In this document: piece by piece, positions 44,822 through 54,374 of the stretch | How positions within the stretch are numbered: the stretch's first letter is position 1 | Layout of the letters: each line of letters starts with the position of its first letter | Source: Pseudomonadota bacterium | GTDB lineage: Bacteria; Pseudomonadota; Gammaproteobacteria; Steroidobacterales; SZUA-146 | Assembly (NCBI GenBank): GCA_039028935.1 | Contig: JBCCHD010000007.1 | Coordinates: 1-64,000 of the forward strand | Direction: 5' to 3' | Length of the DNA stretch: 64,000 nucleotides | The notes under the pieces: model-generated | Told to the model about the DNA's origin: nothing | The model's input: only the letters and a program-made list of their open reading frames with translations | Database searches by the model: none | Position numbers and translations under genes: made by a program

Positions 44822-47692
44822 TTAGTTGCTGGCGCAGCTGGCCAGTGCACTCGGTCCTGGTGCTTCCAGGAACTGACTGGTCATGTACGCGTAGTCAAGG
44901 AAGTTGGCCGCGCCATCTCCATTGAAGTCATTGTCAGCGTCGGTGGTGTTAAACACCGTTGAGAACGCCTGAATGTCGGTGAAGTTGACGATGCAGTCAT
45001 TATTGGTGTCCGCATCACACGCGTTGCCGAAGCCATCACCGTTGCTGTCGATCTGATCGGCATTGGCTACGTTGGTGCAGTTGTCCACATCATCACCGAC
45101 ACCGTCACCGTCACTGTCGACGGCTGTGTCGGCGAGTGCTGGAATCAGGCACCACTCGTTCAGCGTACCGGTGTCGATACCGGCGTTGTCCGAAACGTTC
45201 AGTGTCCAAGTGCCGGCCAGATCCAGTCCGTTAAACGCGGAGAGTGGGTTGTTCGGACTCAAGACACCCGTGAGGGCTGGCCCCGGTGCACACTCGTTCT
45301 CAACCGGTGTGGCACTGTCGTCATCCAGCGTGGCATCGACGTCATTGTTGCTGCAGCCAAAGCCCGAGGCCGGGACGCCGGGACGGTCAACCATGACCAC
45401 AGAAGTACCGGAGTCTTCGTGCGTCAGCGTGAAGATGAGGTCGCCAACATAGGTATGGGTCGCGTTGAGGCTCACATTGAGATCCTCGATCTCGCCACCC
45501 AAACCGACGGTGGTTGCACTGTCGAGGCCCGCCGCTGAGTTATCCGGAATGGCCTGACCAGAATTTACACACACAATGTTCTGTGTCGTAAACGAGAACC
45601 CGGCTGTTGGGGTGTTGATGCCGCAAATGTTCGCAGCACGCACGCGCCAGTAGTAGGTCGTTTGTGGCGACAGGCTAGCGGGGAGTGTGTAGCTCGTGCC
45701 GGCCACTTGGTCCACGGCGATCATGTTGTTAAACGCTGCATCCGTAGCGATCTCGATCGTGTAGGTGGACGCTTGACTGCTTGCCGCCCAGGCAAACGTT
45801 GGCGACGAAGGCTGTTCAGTCGCGCCATTGGCGGGCGTCAGCAAGGTTGTGGCACCCGGCGTCGAGGTGGCTACCGACAGCACCAACTGCACGGCACGGT
45901 CCTTCGCGCCCGAAGTGCCGGTAACATCCAAGTTATAGGTGCCAGCCGGTCCGGCTGCGGTGTTACCGATGGTCAGGTTGGAGCTTCCCTCCGGAGTCAC
46001 GGGATTGGTGCTGAAGGTGGAGGTCATGCCCGCCGGCACGCCGTCGACCGACAGAGTGACCGGATCGGAGAAGCCCAGAGCCTGGCCGATATCGATACCG
46101 TAAACGGCCGTATCGGGTGCGCACACTTCCTGGATGGAATTGTCGCTGCCCAAGAAGAAGTCGGGCTCGAATACGTCTTCATCGAAGAACACGTTGGGGT
46201 CTGCATGACCGCTGTTGACGGTGCGGTCGTCTGCCCACTGCAAGTACACCGACGATGCGGTTTGTATCTGCTGGTCGTAGTCACCGTGGTAGCAGGCCGC
46301 CAAGCCTGGATCAATATAGACCGGTGATGATTCATCCGAAATTCGGACGTTTGGACCAAATGAGGCACCACCGTCTTCAGACATGACCGAGTAGTAGTCG
46401 AAGAACAGGTTATTCGCTTCGTCGAGGCGACGATCGTACCAGGCAATCACGATGCGGCCGGTTGGGCCGGCGCTGATGCTTGGGAAAAACTGATCGGTGG
46501 TGGTGGCGTCGTCATTCACACGCACTTCGGGCAACCAGGTGGCGCCCATGTCGGTGGACCGGCGATAGTAAACGTCAATCACATCCCCGACGTCGCGACC
46601 ATCCGGGTCATAGGTGTACACGGCGTGCAAATCGCCGTTGGGTGTGACCGCGATCTGTGGTGAGGACAAATAACGAATGTTGCCATTGAGTGCCGGGCGA
46701 CCGCAGTTGCCGGTTGGGCCTGACGCATAGGGGTTAACCACGCCGGTCACCGGATTGGTGACCCGTGTGAACGTGTCGCCCCCATCGTCTGAGCGCGCAA
46801 TCTCGATGTCCATCGGTCCACTGAAGAACGGGTTCCATCGCACCCAGGCCACGTAGAGTCGACCGTCGGTGGTGATAATGGGATAGGCGCCTTGCGTGTC
46901 GGAGCCTGCGTCGCTCAGCGGTACGGGTGTGGACCAGTTGAGGCCGTCGTCACTGTAGGTCGCGTAGATACGAGCGTCGTCAAAATTGATCCATACCAGG
47001 TGCATTCGACCGTAGTAATCGCTGCTCACTGTGTTGTCGATGGCCAGTAATTCCTTATCGTCTGAGCCACCGACATGTCCCAGCGAACGCAGCGTGAATG
47101 TTTGGCAGTCGTCCGTCGAACGATACACACCCAGCCCGTCACTGTGCAGCGTGGCCAGATAGAAATTACCGTCGGCGCGACGCCACTGCATGCTCGGATC
47201 GCCGAAGCTGTTCGCGTCAAAGGCACCATTGTCGTCAAACGACGCACCGCCATCGGTCGAGCGCGAAAAGCCCGTGAAGCCGCCACCGGCGACCACGCCG
47301 CTCCAGGCATCGTTATAGCCAGAGCAGATCGTGCCGGTGTTTTCATTGAGCGCGATCGACGTTTCGTTTTGTGTTTGGGTGGCACCAGATTCACCGGTGT
47401 CGTCGTTCACTTCAACATCGGTACCCGGAATGCGGTTCGTGACGCGCTCCGGATCGTAATACTCCGACTCGACGCCGCCAAACTCGCTGGTGCGATCGCA
47501 CAGCACTAACAATTTGTTAAGCAGAGCGTCCATGCGCGGACGCTTCTTGGTGTCGTCGAGCATCGCACAGCGGCTGCTGAGCTCCTTCGACGACATTTTG
47601 GTCGTTGCCTTTTTGGTGTCTGACGCCGCGATGGCGCTAGAACTGAAAAGACCGGCGATGACTATCGCGCTGATCAGTTTAAACGTGTTCAT
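44822..47692 (-). CDS. Secreted sialidase-fold (BNR) protein with P-domain and TSP3/dockerin tail
   Basis: 956 residues. Signal peptide MNTFKLISAIVIAGLFSSSAIA. Residues about 130-520 contain Asp-box/BNR motifs (RSTDGGASFDDNG, RSTDDCQTFTL, RSDDGGDTFTR, SEDGGASFGPN), a six-blade propeller as in sialidases or photosystem-assembly-like proteins. Residues 615-700 look like FN3 (SQASTYTIEIATDAAFNNM, TTYYWRVRAAN). Residues 709-845 form a proprotein-convertase P-domain (TYVGDLIFTLTHEDSGT, DLAGTWTLNVSDNAGIDTGTL). The tail 852-956 has TSP3 loops, dockerin-like segments and ends EAPGPSALASC. No proprotease catalytic domain is present. Likely an extracellular binding protein or glycosidase-like enzyme. 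Tail type is shared with 8353 and 38933 products. Confidence 0.85.
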   Translation of the reverse strand: MNTFKLISAIVIAGLFSSSAIAASDTKKATTKMSSKELSSRCAMLDDTKKRPRMDALLNKLLVLCDRTSEFGGVESEYYDPERVTNRIPGTDVEVNDDTGESGATQTQNETSIALNENTGTICSGYNDAWSGVVAGGGFTGFSRSTDGGASFDDNGAFDANSFGDPSMQWRRADGNFYLATLHSDGLGVYRSTDDCQTFTLRSLGHVGGSDDKELLAIDNTVSSDYYGRMHLVWINFDDARIYATYSDDGLNWSTPVPLSDAGSDTQGAYPIITTDGRLYVAWVRWNPFFSGPMDIEIARSDDGGDTFTRVTNPVTGVVNPYASGPTGNCGRPALNGNIRYLSSPQIAVTPNGDLHAVYTYDPDGRDVGDVIDVYYRRSTDMGATWLPEVRVNDDATTTDQFFPSISAGPTGRIVIAWYDRRLDEANNLFFDYYSVMSEDGGASFGPNVRISDESSPVYIDPGLAACYHGDYDQQIQTASSVYLQWADDRTVNSGHADPNVFFDEDVFEPDFFLGSDNSIQEVCAPDTAVYGIDIGQALGFSDPVTLSVDGVPAGMTSTFSTNPVTPEGSSNLTIGNTAAGPAGTYNLDVTGTSGAKDRAVQLVLSVATSTPGATTLLTPANGATEQPSSPTFAWAASSQASTYTIEIATDAAFNNMIAVDQVAGTSYTLPASLSPQTTYYWRVRAANICGINTPTAGFSFTTQNIVCVNSGQAIPDNSAAGLDSATTVGLGGEIEDLNVSLNATHTYVGDLIFTLTHEDSGTSVVMVDRPGVPASGFGCSNNDVDATLDDDSATPVENECAPGPALTGVLSPNNPLSAFNGLDLAGTWTLNVSDNAGIDTGTLNEWCLIPALADTAVDSDGDGVGDDVDNCTNVANADQIDSNGDGFGNACDADTNNDCIVNFTDIQAFSTVFNTTDADNDFNGDGAANFLDYAYMTSQFLEAPGPSALASCASN

Positions 47693-48076
47693 AACGATCC
47701 CCCGTTGGCAATGAATGCCGAGCCAGTCGCCTCATGTGAAGGCGGCTCGTTAGTCTCGGTAGTCGTGTGCGTATCCCTACACCAACAAAACGCATGAAAC
47801 GCCTCCGCACGGTTGTCGCTATGTTCTAGACGCCGATTGGTCGGTCGCGTTTATTTGTATTCGTTGGATCGTGATACAGCTGCTGCCAGTGTGATGAAAA
47901 AAAGCCTTGCTTATCTTTATATTTGCGTCGAACGTGACGCGTATTCGCGATCCATAGTGGCAAACGTCGCACCGAAGCGCAATTGATAGCTGGGCGAATA
48001 TGTTAAATGAAAAAGCCGTAGTTCGTGTGTTACCGACGACTTTAATCAAACAGCGATAGATGAATGTTTCCCGCTC
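47693..48076. other. Intergenic region without a recognised gene
   Basis: 384 bases between the LysR gene stop and the start of the BNR protein. An open frame (47819-48049 minus) has no domain and is rejected. It must hold the promoter of the 47692 gene; no operator was identified. Confidence 0.5.
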
Positions 48077-49000
48077 TTATACGGTGATGGCATCGGCGCC
48101 GAGCGTTTGGCTTTGTTCAACAATGATGTCCCGTAGCCTCTGCACACCCGGGCCGGCGCTTTGAGGTTGCGCCAAAATCAGATAAACCGTGACCAGTCGA
48201 TCGTTGGGTTCGCTGAGCGCAATGGGCTTGAGTTCGCCACGTGCCAGTTCACCTTGAATTTTGTGTTCTGGAAACCACGCGTAGCCATAACCTCGGCAGA
48301 CCGCTCCGATCGACGTCGACATGTTGCTCACCGTCCAACGCTGCGCCCCGGTTGACGTTGTCTTGCTCTTGCGGGCGCCATCGGTCTCACGCACAAAAAG
48401 ATGACGATGGCGGAGCAACTCGTCCGGGCTGATTGCGGTGGTTTTTTGATGAAGCGCGTGATTGGGACTGGCCACCGGCAAAAACCGTAGCGTCATTAGC
48501 GCGGTTCCGTAAAACCCCTGCGGAATGTGATTGCTGATTACCATGTCGGCGCGACCGCTGTGCAGTTCTTCGAGCGTACCGCCCATGACCGATTCGACGC
48601 ATTCGATGTGCGTGTGGGGACTGTGTCGACCAAATTCGGCGAAACAATCGAGCAACAGCCAGACGGGAAAAATCACGTCTGCACTCACACGGATTTCCGC
48701 CTCCCAGCCTGCTGACACTTGGCGCGCGGTCTGTTCAAGACGAGCGGCACTTTTAACGAGCGTTTCGGCTCGCTCATACAGCAACTCTCCGGTGGGTGTA
48801 AGAACAGCGCGGCGGCCCTCAAGTTTGAACACCGCCACATCGAGCACGGACTCGAGCTTCTTAATCGCATAGGTGACGGTCGACTGACTTTTATTGAGCT
48901 GCTCCGCGGCCTGCGCATACCCGCCCGCGTCGACCACAGCGAGCAACGTGCGCCATTGCTCGAGGGAAATGCGGGGTGTTGAGGTTGGTGTCTTGCTCAT
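48077..49000 (-). CDS. LysR-family regulator, divergent from azoreductase
   Basis: 307 residues from ATG 49000. Helix-turn-helix at about 12-70 (LLAVVDAGGYAQAAEQLNKSQSTVTYAIKKLE), then an effector-binding domain of two lobes (IRVSADVIFPVWLLLDCF...). Standard length. It is divergent from the azoR-like and pirin genes with a 225-base gap containing a 22-base palindrome. LysR proteins typically control the divergent neighbour, so it probably activates azoR-pirin in response to quinones or other electrophiles. The trigger is inferred. Confidence 0.92.
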   Translation of the reverse strand: MSKTPTSTPRISLEQWRTLLAVVDAGGYAQAAEQLNKSQSTVTYAIKKLESVLDVAVFKLEGRRAVLTPTGELLYERAETLVKSAARLEQTARQVSAGWEAEIRVSADVIFPVWLLLDCFAEFGRHSPHTHIECVESVMGGTLEELHSGRADMVISNHIPQGFYGTALMTLRFLPVASPNHALHQKTTAISPDELLRHRHLFVRETDGARKSKTTSTGAQRWTVSNMSTSIGAVCRGYGYAWFPEHKIQGELARGELKPIALSEPNDRLVTVYLILAQPQSAGPGVQRLRDIIVEQSQTLGADAITV

Positions 49001-49071
49001 TATTTTCAATGAATTACGGTGTTTCGGCGGATTAAACAACGAAAAAATAGATAGATATAAGCGAAATATTA

Positions 49072-49093
49072 CTATTTTTAATCATAAAAATAG
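49072..49093. promoter_or_regulatory. Perfect palindrome, candidate LysR operator
   Basis: CTATTTTTA (49072-49080), four-base spacer, TAAAAATAG (49085-49093). It includes a T-N11-A type core, sits between divergent lysR and azoR genes, and lies in an AT-rich patch. Probably the regulator binding site. Confidence 0.5.
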
Positions 49094-49225
49094 AAGTTTT
49101 AATACACGGGAGGTTACGGCAGACACCGCCACTCGACACCGGCAATGCTCAAGGCCCGATCTCACCACGCAACGCCGCCGCCCGAAAAGGGCAATACGTT
49201 CACCGAACCGCATGAGGAACGCACG

Positions 49226-49828
49226 ATGAAACATCTTCTTCTGATTCACACCAGCCTGAATGGCGCCAAGAGTTTGTCGTCGAGTTTGGCCCTGGAGGCG
49301 GCCGCATCCTGGACGCGGGCCCACCCCGAGAGCCACATCGAGACGCTGGATTTTGCCGAGACGCCGATTCCGCATCTCACGGCTGACACCTTCGGTGCGT
49401 TTGTGACGCCAGACGCCGAACGCAGCGATGAACAGCGAACACGGGTGGCGCTGTCCGATCGACTCGTCGAGCAACTGAAAGCGGCCGATGACATTATTTT
49501 GGCGGTGCCGATGTATAACTTCGGCGTGCCCTCTCAGTTGCGTGCGTATTTCGATCACGTGGCGCGCGCGGGCGTCACGTTCCGCTATACGTCCGATGGC
49601 CCGGTGGGGTTGCTCGATGACAAGCGCGTGACCGTTATCGCTACGCGCGGTGGGCAATACGAAGGAACGCCACTGGATAACCAAACGAAGTATCTTGAAC
49701 AGTTCCTCGGCTTCTTAGGCTTAGATAACGTGCGTTTCGTTTACGCCGAGGGCACGGCCATGGGCGATGAGGCACTCGACACCGCCGTGCAGTCCGCGCG
49801 CGCATCGATTCACGCACTACACGATTAG
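49226..49828 (+). CDS. azoR: FMN-dependent NADH-azoreductase / quinone reductase
   Basis: 200 residues from ATG 49226 with GAGGA upstream. Flavodoxin-like fold: LLIHTSLNGAKSLSSSLA (phosphate-binding loop), VPMYNFGVPSQLRAYFDHVARAG, and RGGQYEGTPLDNQTKYLEQFLGFLGL, all typical for AzoR. It performs two-electron reduction of quinones and azo compounds with NADH, a detoxifying reaction. Complete and of normal length. Followed 36 bases later by the pirin gene in the same direction; this pair under a divergent LysR is a common electrophile-response cassette. Confidence 0.93.
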   Translation: MKHLLLIHTSLNGAKSLSSSLALEAAASWTRAHPESHIETLDFAETPIPHLTADTFGAFVTPDAERSDEQRTRVALSDRLVEQLKAADDIILAVPMYNFGVPSQLRAYFDHVARAGVTFRYTSDGPVGLLDDKRVTVIATRGGQYEGTPLDNQTKYLEQFLGFLGLDNVRFVYAEGTAMGDEALDTAVQSARASIHALHD

Positions 49829-49864
49829 TCACTACCACCAATGATCCCCAAAGGAGGAAACACC

Positions 49865-50749
49865 ATGAACACACGCCATGTCACACAGCTAATCCCCTCG
49901 ATTGAAACGTCTGATGGAGCAGGCGTGAAGCTTCGTCGCAGCCTTGGCGCGGCGCGCGACTTGCGGGTGGATCCTTTTCTGATGCTCGACGAGTTCGGCA
50001 CCGACAATCCCGACGACTACATCGCGGGTTTCCCGCCGCATCCGCACCGCGGGTTTGAAACGGTGACCTATATGCTCGATGGCCACATGCGCCATGAGGA
50101 TCATATGGGGAATGTGGGTGAACTCACCGAAGGTGGTGTGCAGTGGATGACCGCGGGCCGCGGTGTGATTCACAGCGAAATGCCTCAGCAAAAAGAGGGC
50201 CGTATGCGCGGTTTTCAATTATGGGTGAATTTGCCCGCGGCCGAAAAAATGGTGTCTGCCCAGTATCGCGACATTCCGGCTAATCAAATACCGGTTGATG
50301 AATCGACGGATGCGCGTATTAAGGTGATCGCCGGTCAAATCGATCGCACAACCACCTCAACCGAATCCGCCGAGGGCGTTCGCAAGTCGGTGATGGGCCC
50401 GGTGGCCGGTCCGATCAACGGACTGACCACCGAGCCATACTTTCTTGATGTGGCTTTGAGCCCTGGCGTGACGTTGGAGCAGCGACTGCCCGCGCAGCAC
50501 AACGCGTTTGTCTATGCTTATGAAGGTGCGCTCATGATCGATCGTCAGTCGGTGCCGCGACAACAGGCGGCGGTGCTGTCAGCCGGTACGACTGTGCGCG
50601 TCGCTAGTGATGCGGGCGCGCGTTTCATATTGTTGGCGGGTAAACCACTCAACGAGCCCATCGCGCAGCGCGGACCGTTTGTCATGAACACCGATAGCGA
50701 AATTCGGCAAGCGATCCGCGACTATACGGACGGCGTGCTCACGCAATAA
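49865..50749 (+). CDS. Pirin family protein
   Basis: 294 residues from ATG 49865, which has AAAGGAGG upstream. Bicupin with Fe ligands in PHPHRGFETVTYMLDG (His pair), HEDHMGN and the following Glu in HSEMPQ. The pirin segment LGAARDLRVDPFLMLDEFG is near the start, and the C-terminal cupin has TVRVASDAGARFILLAGKPL. Bacterial pirins such as YhhW act as quercetin 2,3-dioxygenases or redox regulators. Here it is probably co-transcribed with azoR, so a role in handling aromatic or quinone stress is likely. Convergent with betC. Confidence 0.93.
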   Translation: MNTRHVTQLIPSIETSDGAGVKLRRSLGAARDLRVDPFLMLDEFGTDNPDDYIAGFPPHPHRGFETVTYMLDGHMRHEDHMGNVGELTEGGVQWMTAGRGVIHSEMPQQKEGRMRGFQLWVNLPAAEKMVSAQYRDIPANQIPVDESTDARIKVIAGQIDRTTTSTESAEGVRKSVMGPVAGPINGLTTEPYFLDVALSPGVTLEQRLPAQHNAFVYAYEGALMIDRQSVPRQQAAVLSAGTTVRVASDAGARFILLAGKPLNEPIAQRGPFVMNTDSEIRQAIRDYTDGVLTQ

Positions 50750-50789
50750 CGTCTGGGTGTACCGATGCGGAGAACTCGCCCATAACGCC

Positions 50790-50832
50790 GAGCGCCTTTG
50801 GATGAGGGAACTACGAAGAAGGCGCTCACTTT
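50790..50832 (+). terminator. Possible terminator after azoR-pirin
   Basis: Stem GAGCGCCTT (50790-50798) with AAGGCGCTC (50819-50827), a 20-base loop and ACTTTCT after it. The T run is weak. Lies between convergent pirin and betC genes. Confidence 0.4.
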
Positions 50833-50842
50833 CTGCTCGGCC

Positions 50843-52351
50843 TTATTTTGGGTAACGGTTGCCGCCATCCACCTCATTGAGATCGAGATGATTGCGCATG
50901 TAGCGATTGCGCGCCTGCCCGGGCGGGTCATAGTCCCAATGCGTGAAGGTACCGAGTCGATTAGCCTGGTCGACCAGTCGACGGCAGGCCTGACTGTGCC
51001 GCACGTCGTGTTCAAATTGGGCAAAATCCCACCGCGACCGGACTTCGTTCTCGAACTCGGTCTCTATTTCCGCATGCGCATCGTCCCCGGCTAAGTTGGT
51101 CCGTTCATCGGGGTCGGTACGCAGGTTAAACAGCTGTGGCGGGTCGGCCGGGCAAAAACAATATTTATAATCGCCTCGGCGAATCATGACCATTGGTGCT
51201 ACGGATCCTTCCGCACAATACTCACTGTACGCCGCGCGATCGGTTTCTCGACCCTCGGCTACCGGGATCAACGAATGGCCATCGATCGGGCAAGCCAGCA
51301 TCGATGGGTCGGCGCCGGCAAGATCCAACAGTGTCGGCAAGATGTCATGACTGGTCACTGGGGTGGCCGTCCTACCGGGCGTCATCGACGGCGTGTTGAG
51401 CACCAGCGGAATGCGATTGGAACCTTCGAAGAAGCTCATCTTGTACCACAGTCCCCGCTCACCGAGCATGTCGCCGTGGTCAGAGAGCAGTATGATGTCA
51501 GTCGAGTCGGACAGGTCGCAGCGGGCGAGCACATCGAGAATCTCGCCAATTTTCTCGTCCAGATAGCTGACGTTGGCGAAATAGCCCCGGCGCGCGTTGC
51601 GCACATCGTTCTCGGTCACATCGAAGCGTGTGTGATCCACCGCATCCATCAGGCGTTGTGAATGCGGGTCCTGATGGTCATAGGCGATTGGCGCTACGCG
51701 CGGTAGCGGGATGGTCGCCGGGTCGTACAAATCCCAATATTGACGGCGCGCCACATAGGGATCGTGAGGATGCGTGAAGCTTACGGTAAGGCAAAACGGT
51801 CGGGTATCCAGTCGGCGCGCGTACTGATAGAGCTTCAGCTTAGCGTGGTAGGCCACATCGTCATCAAACTCAAGCTGGTTGGAAATTTCTGCAACGCCGG
51901 CGTCGGTCACCGAGCCGAGGTTGTGATACCACCAGTCGACCCGTTCCAGCGGTTTGGTCCAGTCCGGTGTCCAGCCAAAATCGGCCGGGTAAATGTCGGT
52001 TGTGAGTCGTTCCTCGAAGCCGTGGAGCTGATCGGGCCCAACAAAGTGCATTTTGCCGCTTAAGCTGGTGTGATAGCCCGATGCCCGTAGGTAGTGTGCA
52101 TAGGTAGGCGTAGCCGCAGTGAATTCCGCCGCGTTGTCGAAAATGCCGTTACGCGACGGCAGCATGCCGGTCATGAAACTGCCGCGCGCCGGTGTGCACA
52201 AAGGGCTCGACGAATAGGCTTGGGTAAAGGTCACACCCGTTTTCATTAACGCCCGAATGTTGGGCATGTGCACCGCGTCGATGAGGGGTTCATCGAGGAG
52301 CGTACCTGCCATTTGATCGACCATCAAAATCAGTATGTTTCGTTGTGTCAT
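50843..52351 (-). CDS. betC: Choline sulfatase
   Basis: 502 residues from ATG 52351 (a TTG at 52366 also fits). Sulfatase fold with metal site NILILMVDQ and the formylglycine motif C52-T-P-A-R (SPLCTPARGSFMTG), where Cys is converted to formylglycine. LLSDHGDMLGERGLWYK provides the second metal site. The C-terminal extension (SRWDFAQFEHDVRHSQACRR ... HWDYDPP ... YMRNHLDL) is the choline-sulfatase-specific tail. It splits choline-O-sulfate to choline and sulfate, feeding betA across the divergent promoter. No formylglycine-generating enzyme lies in the window. Confidence 0.95.
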   Translation of the reverse strand: MTQRNILILMVDQMAGTLLDEPLIDAVHMPNIRALMKTGVTFTQAYSSSPLCTPARGSFMTGMLPSRNGIFDNAAEFTAATPTYAHYLRASGYHTSLSGKMHFVGPDQLHGFEERLTTDIYPADFGWTPDWTKPLERVDWWYHNLGSVTDAGVAEISNQLEFDDDVAYHAKLKLYQYARRLDTRPFCLTVSFTHPHDPYVARRQYWDLYDPATIPLPRVAPIAYDHQDPHSQRLMDAVDHTRFDVTENDVRNARRGYFANVSYLDEKIGEILDVLARCDLSDSTDIILLSDHGDMLGERGLWYKMSFFEGSNRIPLVLNTPSMTPGRTATPVTSHDILPTLLDLAGADPSMLACPIDGHSLIPVAEGRETDRAAYSEYCAEGSVAPMVMIRRGDYKYCFCPADPPQLFNLRTDPDERTNLAGDDAHAEIETEFENEVRSRWDFAQFEHDVRHSQACRRLVDQANRLGTFTHWDYDPPGQARNRYMRNHLDLNEVDGGNRYPK

Positions 52352-52435
52352 ATTGCACTCGCCCAAGAGAGACTCTGATTACTCTATTCCGCCGTTTCGG
52401 GCACTGTCCATCCAATTGAGCCGGCCAGTGGTGCA

Positions 52436-52564
52436 ATGGCGACACCGACCGGACCTGAAAATCCCATTATCCATTCGATAAGGCTGTGCCCGGCCTGTGG
52501 TCATCAATTCCTCGGTACACACATCGATTCACTCCTTCGCTTAGCGCTGCGTGCTGACTGTTAA
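52436..52564 (+). CDS. Possible 42-residue CxxC micro-protein
   Basis: ATG 52436 to TAA 52564 in the betC-betA gap. The product has a CPACGH element near its middle and an Arg/Leu-rich end ([11 protein letters not shown]). No ribosome site is clear. It may be a chance frame in the promoter region; listed because the CxxC element is striking. Confidence 0.2.
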   Translation: MATPTGPENPIIHSIRLCPACGHQFLGTHIDSLLRLALRADC

Positions 52565-52641
52565 GAGGAGTCTTGAGATCTAGGATGCAGGTCGTTGAGG
52601 GCGATGTGTTGGATGGTCTTTTACGTTACATTCTGCGTGTC

Positions 52642-54345
52642 ATGACATCGAAGGTTGTAGGCGTGCGCGAATTTGATTACATCGTGGTGGGTGCGGGATC
52701 AGCGGGTTGTATTTTGGCCAATCGCCTGACCGAAGACCCAGAGGTGTCGGTGCTGTTGCTCGAGGCGGGCGGCAGCGACCGCAGCATTTTTATTCAAATG
52801 CCCACGGCTCTATCGATTCCGATGAACACGGCCGAGTACAACTGGCAATTCGAATCGCTGCCTGAACCGGGCCTCGACGATCGACGCCTACACTGTCCTC
52901 GCGGCAAAGTGTTGGGCGGCTCATCGTCGATTAATGGCATGGTCTTTGTGCGAGGCCACGCCGATGATTTTAACGAGTGGGAATCCCTCGGTGCGCGCGA
53001 TTGGGGATACGCACAGTGTTTGCCCTACTTTAAGAAGCTCGAAACATGGATGAACGGCGCCGATACCTATCGCGGCGGCGATGGGCCAGTGTATGTGAGC
53101 AACGGCAACAACCGGCGCAATCCGCTTTACGACGCGTTTATTGAGGCGGGCGTTGAGGCAGGTTATCCGCATACCGCTGACTACAATGGTGCGCAGCAAG
53201 AGGGCTTCGGGCCGATGCACATGAATATCCGTAAGGGGATACGGGCCTCCACAGCGAATGCCTACCTCACCCCGGCGCGCGGTCGACCCAATCTCACCGT
53301 GATCACGCGAGCGGTAGCACAGCGGATTGTGTTTGAAAAAAAACGCGCCATCGGTGTCGCGTTTCGCCGCCCCACGGGCGTGACCGAAGTGCGAGCGCGT
53401 CGAGAGGTGCTGCTGTCGGCGGGTTCCGTTGGGTCGCCTCATTTGCTGCAGGTGTCGGGAGTGGGTCCGGAGGCGGTGTTGCGAGAAGCCGGCATTCCGC
53501 TGCAGCATGCACTAGAGGGTGTGGGTCAAAATTTACAGGACCACCTGGAGTTCTATTTTCAGTACCGGTGCAAGCAGCCCATCACGCTTAACGGCCGATT
53601 GGATGTCATAAACAAGTTTAAAATCGGTGCCCGGTGGTTTTTCACTAAACGCGGTCTGGGTGGCACCAATCACTTTGAATCCTGCGCGTTTATTCGCTCC
53701 AAGGCGGGCGTGGCCTGGCCGGACATTCAATACCACTTTCTGCCCGCCGCTATGCGCTATGACGGTCAGGCGGCGTTTAAGGGGCATGGATTTCAAGTAC
53801 ACGTGGGTCACAACAAGCCGTTTAGTCGCGGATGGCTTCGAGCACGAAGCCCCCGAATCGATGACAAGCCCAATCTGCTGTTCAACTACCTAAATGACGC
53901 ACGCGATATCGAGGCATTTCGAGCGTGTGTTCGATTGACGCGCGAAATTATCGGACAGTCGGCGTTCGATGCTTATCGCGATGGCGAAATTCAACCGGGC
54001 GAGGCGGTGCAAAACGACAGTGAAATCGATGCGTTTGTCCGCGCCCACGTGGAGAGTGCCTATCACCCCTCTTGCACGTGCAAAATGGGCGAAGACGATA
54101 TGGCGGTAGTGGACTCAACGCTCAACGTTCGTGGCCTCACCGGTATCCGGGTGGTCGACTCATCCGTGTTTCCATCGATCCCCAATGGCAACCTCAATGC
54201 GCCGACCATGATGTTGGCTGAGCGTGCGGCCGATCTTATTGGTGGGCAGCCCCTACTGCAGCCACTGGATGCGACGGTGGAGCGCGATCCGCAATGGTCG
54301 ACGCGCCAGCGTCAGGGTTCGCCCAAACGCATCGTGACCATTTGA
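52642..54345 (+). CDS. betA: Choline dehydrogenase (GMC oxidoreductase)
   Basis: 567 residues from ATG 52642. The frame extends further but the FAD site at residue 17 ([15 protein letters not shown]) favours this start. GMC signatures: [35 protein letters not shown], and the active-site His in [10 protein letters not shown] with the second catalytic residue in [19 protein letters not shown]. It oxidises choline to betaine aldehyde at the membrane, passing electrons to the respiratory chain. Divergent from betC, so both can respond to choline sulfate. betB is not seen nearby. Product betaine serves as osmoprotectant or nutrient. Confidence 0.93.
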   Translation: MTSKVVGVREFDYIVVGAGSAGCILANRLTEDPEVSVLLLEAGGSDRSIFIQMPTALSIPMNTAEYNWQFESLPEPGLDDRRLHCPRGKVLGGSSSINGMVFVRGHADDFNEWESLGARDWGYAQCLPYFKKLETWMNGADTYRGGDGPVYVSNGNNRRNPLYDAFIEAGVEAGYPHTADYNGAQQEGFGPMHMNIRKGIRASTANAYLTPARGRPNLTVITRAVAQRIVFEKKRAIGVAFRRPTGVTEVRARREVLLSAGSVGSPHLLQVSGVGPEAVLREAGIPLQHALEGVGQNLQDHLEFYFQYRCKQPITLNGRLDVINKFKIGARWFFTKRGLGGTNHFESCAFIRSKAGVAWPDIQYHFLPAAMRYDGQAAFKGHGFQVHVGHNKPFSRGWLRARSPRIDDKPNLLFNYLNDARDIEAFRACVRLTREIIGQSAFDAYRDGEIQPGEAVQNDSEIDAFVRAHVESAYHPSCTCKMGEDDMAVVDSTLNVRGLTGIRVVDSSVFPSIPNGNLNAPTMMLAERAADLIGGQPLLQPLDATVERDPQWSTRQRQGSPKRIVTI

Positions 54346-54374
54346 GCGACCGACTTTTTTAAGGACGAAACCAC

